Assembly (NCBI GenBank): GCA_013399895.1
Contig: VXBA01005117.1
Span: 1,291,334 to 1,355,333 of the forward strand
Length of the DNA stretch: 64,000 bases
Direction: 5' to 3'
DNA from: Serilophus lunatus
Taxonomy: Eukaryota; Chordata; Aves; Passeriformes; Eurylaimidae
Shown here in pieces: positions 62,913-64,000 of this stretch. The notes under the pieces were generated by a model, which worked only from the letters and a program-made list of their open reading frames with translations, made no database searches and was not told the origin of the DNA. The first letter of the stretch is position 1; each line of letters opens with the position of its first letter. A program made the translations under genes and the position numbers.

Positions 62913-64000
62913 GACTATCAATATATAGATATGACTTCATAAAAACCTACTGCAAGCATGCTGTAACTACTTAGATCATAAGTAACCTTTGGTGATGCTT
63001 CACGACTGACCAGAGATGATTAATTAACTTAAAAATAAATAAAACTTGCTTTTAAATCATTGAATGACACCTAGTTTATAGCCCAGAAGCCCCTCTATAC
63101 AGCTGGAATATGTTCAAATAAGTTGTCTAATTAACTGCAGGTTATAGAGCAATGCCTAACAACTTTGATATACATTAGACTCCAAGGCTTCCCTTCTGAA
63201 TTCCATTCATTAAAGAATGTTTATCCACTGTCACTGCTGTTCCATGCAGCAATTGAGGGTCTCTGCTCGGAGGCACTAACAGGCCTGCGTAGTACATGGG
63301 CTCTTGGCACTCTATCAGTATTACCCTGTTGGTATCATTTCTTTACTTGGTCTTTTACTATTCCTGTCCCACTATCAGCACCTTTTGTATGCAAACACTT
63401 GAGGTGCAATGTTTACTTGAAGACTGGAGTTTTTCTTGGAAAGGTTTAGCCTGCCTTTAAAATAAGTGTTGCTCAATGTGACTTGGAGAATCACATCGTA
63501 ATAGTTTACATTACATAGGTTTATGTTATGTTGCAAGAAATCCATGAAAAAAAGGTTGGGAGTCAAAACAAAAAGGAAAAAAATCAACGGCTGCACCTCT
63601 CCCTTGATGAAGTGGCAGATGGTAATTATGTGGCAATGCTACTTTGTACATTCAAAGCAAACAAACATAAGGGAAAAACATTTATGTTCTTACCTATGAC
63701 AAAGCAAGTAAAGTAATACTTCTGTTTTGAGCATGTGTTCTCTCGCTTTGTCTGGTACTAAACCTCAGCTGAGTGTGTGGCAGGAGAGGTCATGGGTTCT
63801 GTGGGATGTGGTGGGAAATGAGGTGTGAATGCTGATCCATCACTCCCTCACATTTCTGCTGAAATAATCATACATACCATCAATAAATCTGTTTAATAGC
63901 TATGCTACTGTGCCGAAGAGGAAAAAAACCCGAGGGAGTCAAAGTGTGCTTTCTTTTTTCTATTGATAGTATTCTCAGGAACATCAAATCCCTCTTGCTT
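62913..64000. other. Non-genic unique sequence
   Basis: No gene is supported. A 94-codon plus frame at 63165-63449 has hydrophobic patches but no recognised domain and no splice context. No repeat is recognisable. Confidence 0.6.

Overview
The window reads as a piece of a bird nuclear genome. The best evidence is its set of dispersed elements: at least two clear 3' ends of CR1 LINEs, one further short CR1 tip, and a long terminal repeat of a kind common in bird (especially songbird) endogenous retroviruses. One worn MIR-type SINE relic is also present. I see no L1 or Alu-type elements, and repeat density is low, as is usual in birds. The assignment to birds rests on recognising these families by eye and was not checked by a database search.

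I could not support any complete protein-coding gene, rRNA, tRNA, CRISPR array or bacterial-type operon. The longest open frames are about 100-140 codons. Most overlap frames of similar length in other phases or on the other strand, which is what chance gives in stop-poor stretches. The window is most simply a large intron or an intergenic gene desert. All eight T/A homopolymers of 14 bases or more are T on the given strand. This would fit transcription from left to right, but it is only a hint.

Layout: 1-7.0 kb is AT-rich unique sequence. A minus-strand CR1 3' end (about 7.00-7.29 kb) and a plus-strand MIR relic (about 7.74-7.87 kb) follow. More unique sequence leads to a GC-richer, unidentified block (13.38-13.90 kb) that abuts a plus-strand CR1 3' end (13.90-14.15 kb). 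From 14 to 45 kb the sequence is mostly unique, with several compact hairpins (15.9, 17.9, 34.4 and 36.0 kb), a low-complexity T/G tract (22.3 kb), an open GC-richer island (32.1-32.4 kb), two short exon-like segments (34.7 and 40.9 kb) and a possible decayed coding remnant on the minus strand (39.5-39.9 kb). A 58-base T run lies at 45.5 kb and a solo LTR on the minus strand at 46.5-47.0 kb. The last 17 kb hold a CR1 tip (53.7 kb), an inverted repeat around an 18-T tract (53.8 kb), an assembly gap of 18 N (55.6 kb) and a clean 48-bp tandem duplication (62.8 kb).

I found no previously undescribed multi-gene system. The items most worth checking are the two exon-like segments, the minus-strand 39.5-39.9 kb frames, the cluster of three hairpins at 36.0 kb, the strand asymmetry of long T tracts and the surviving MIR relic.
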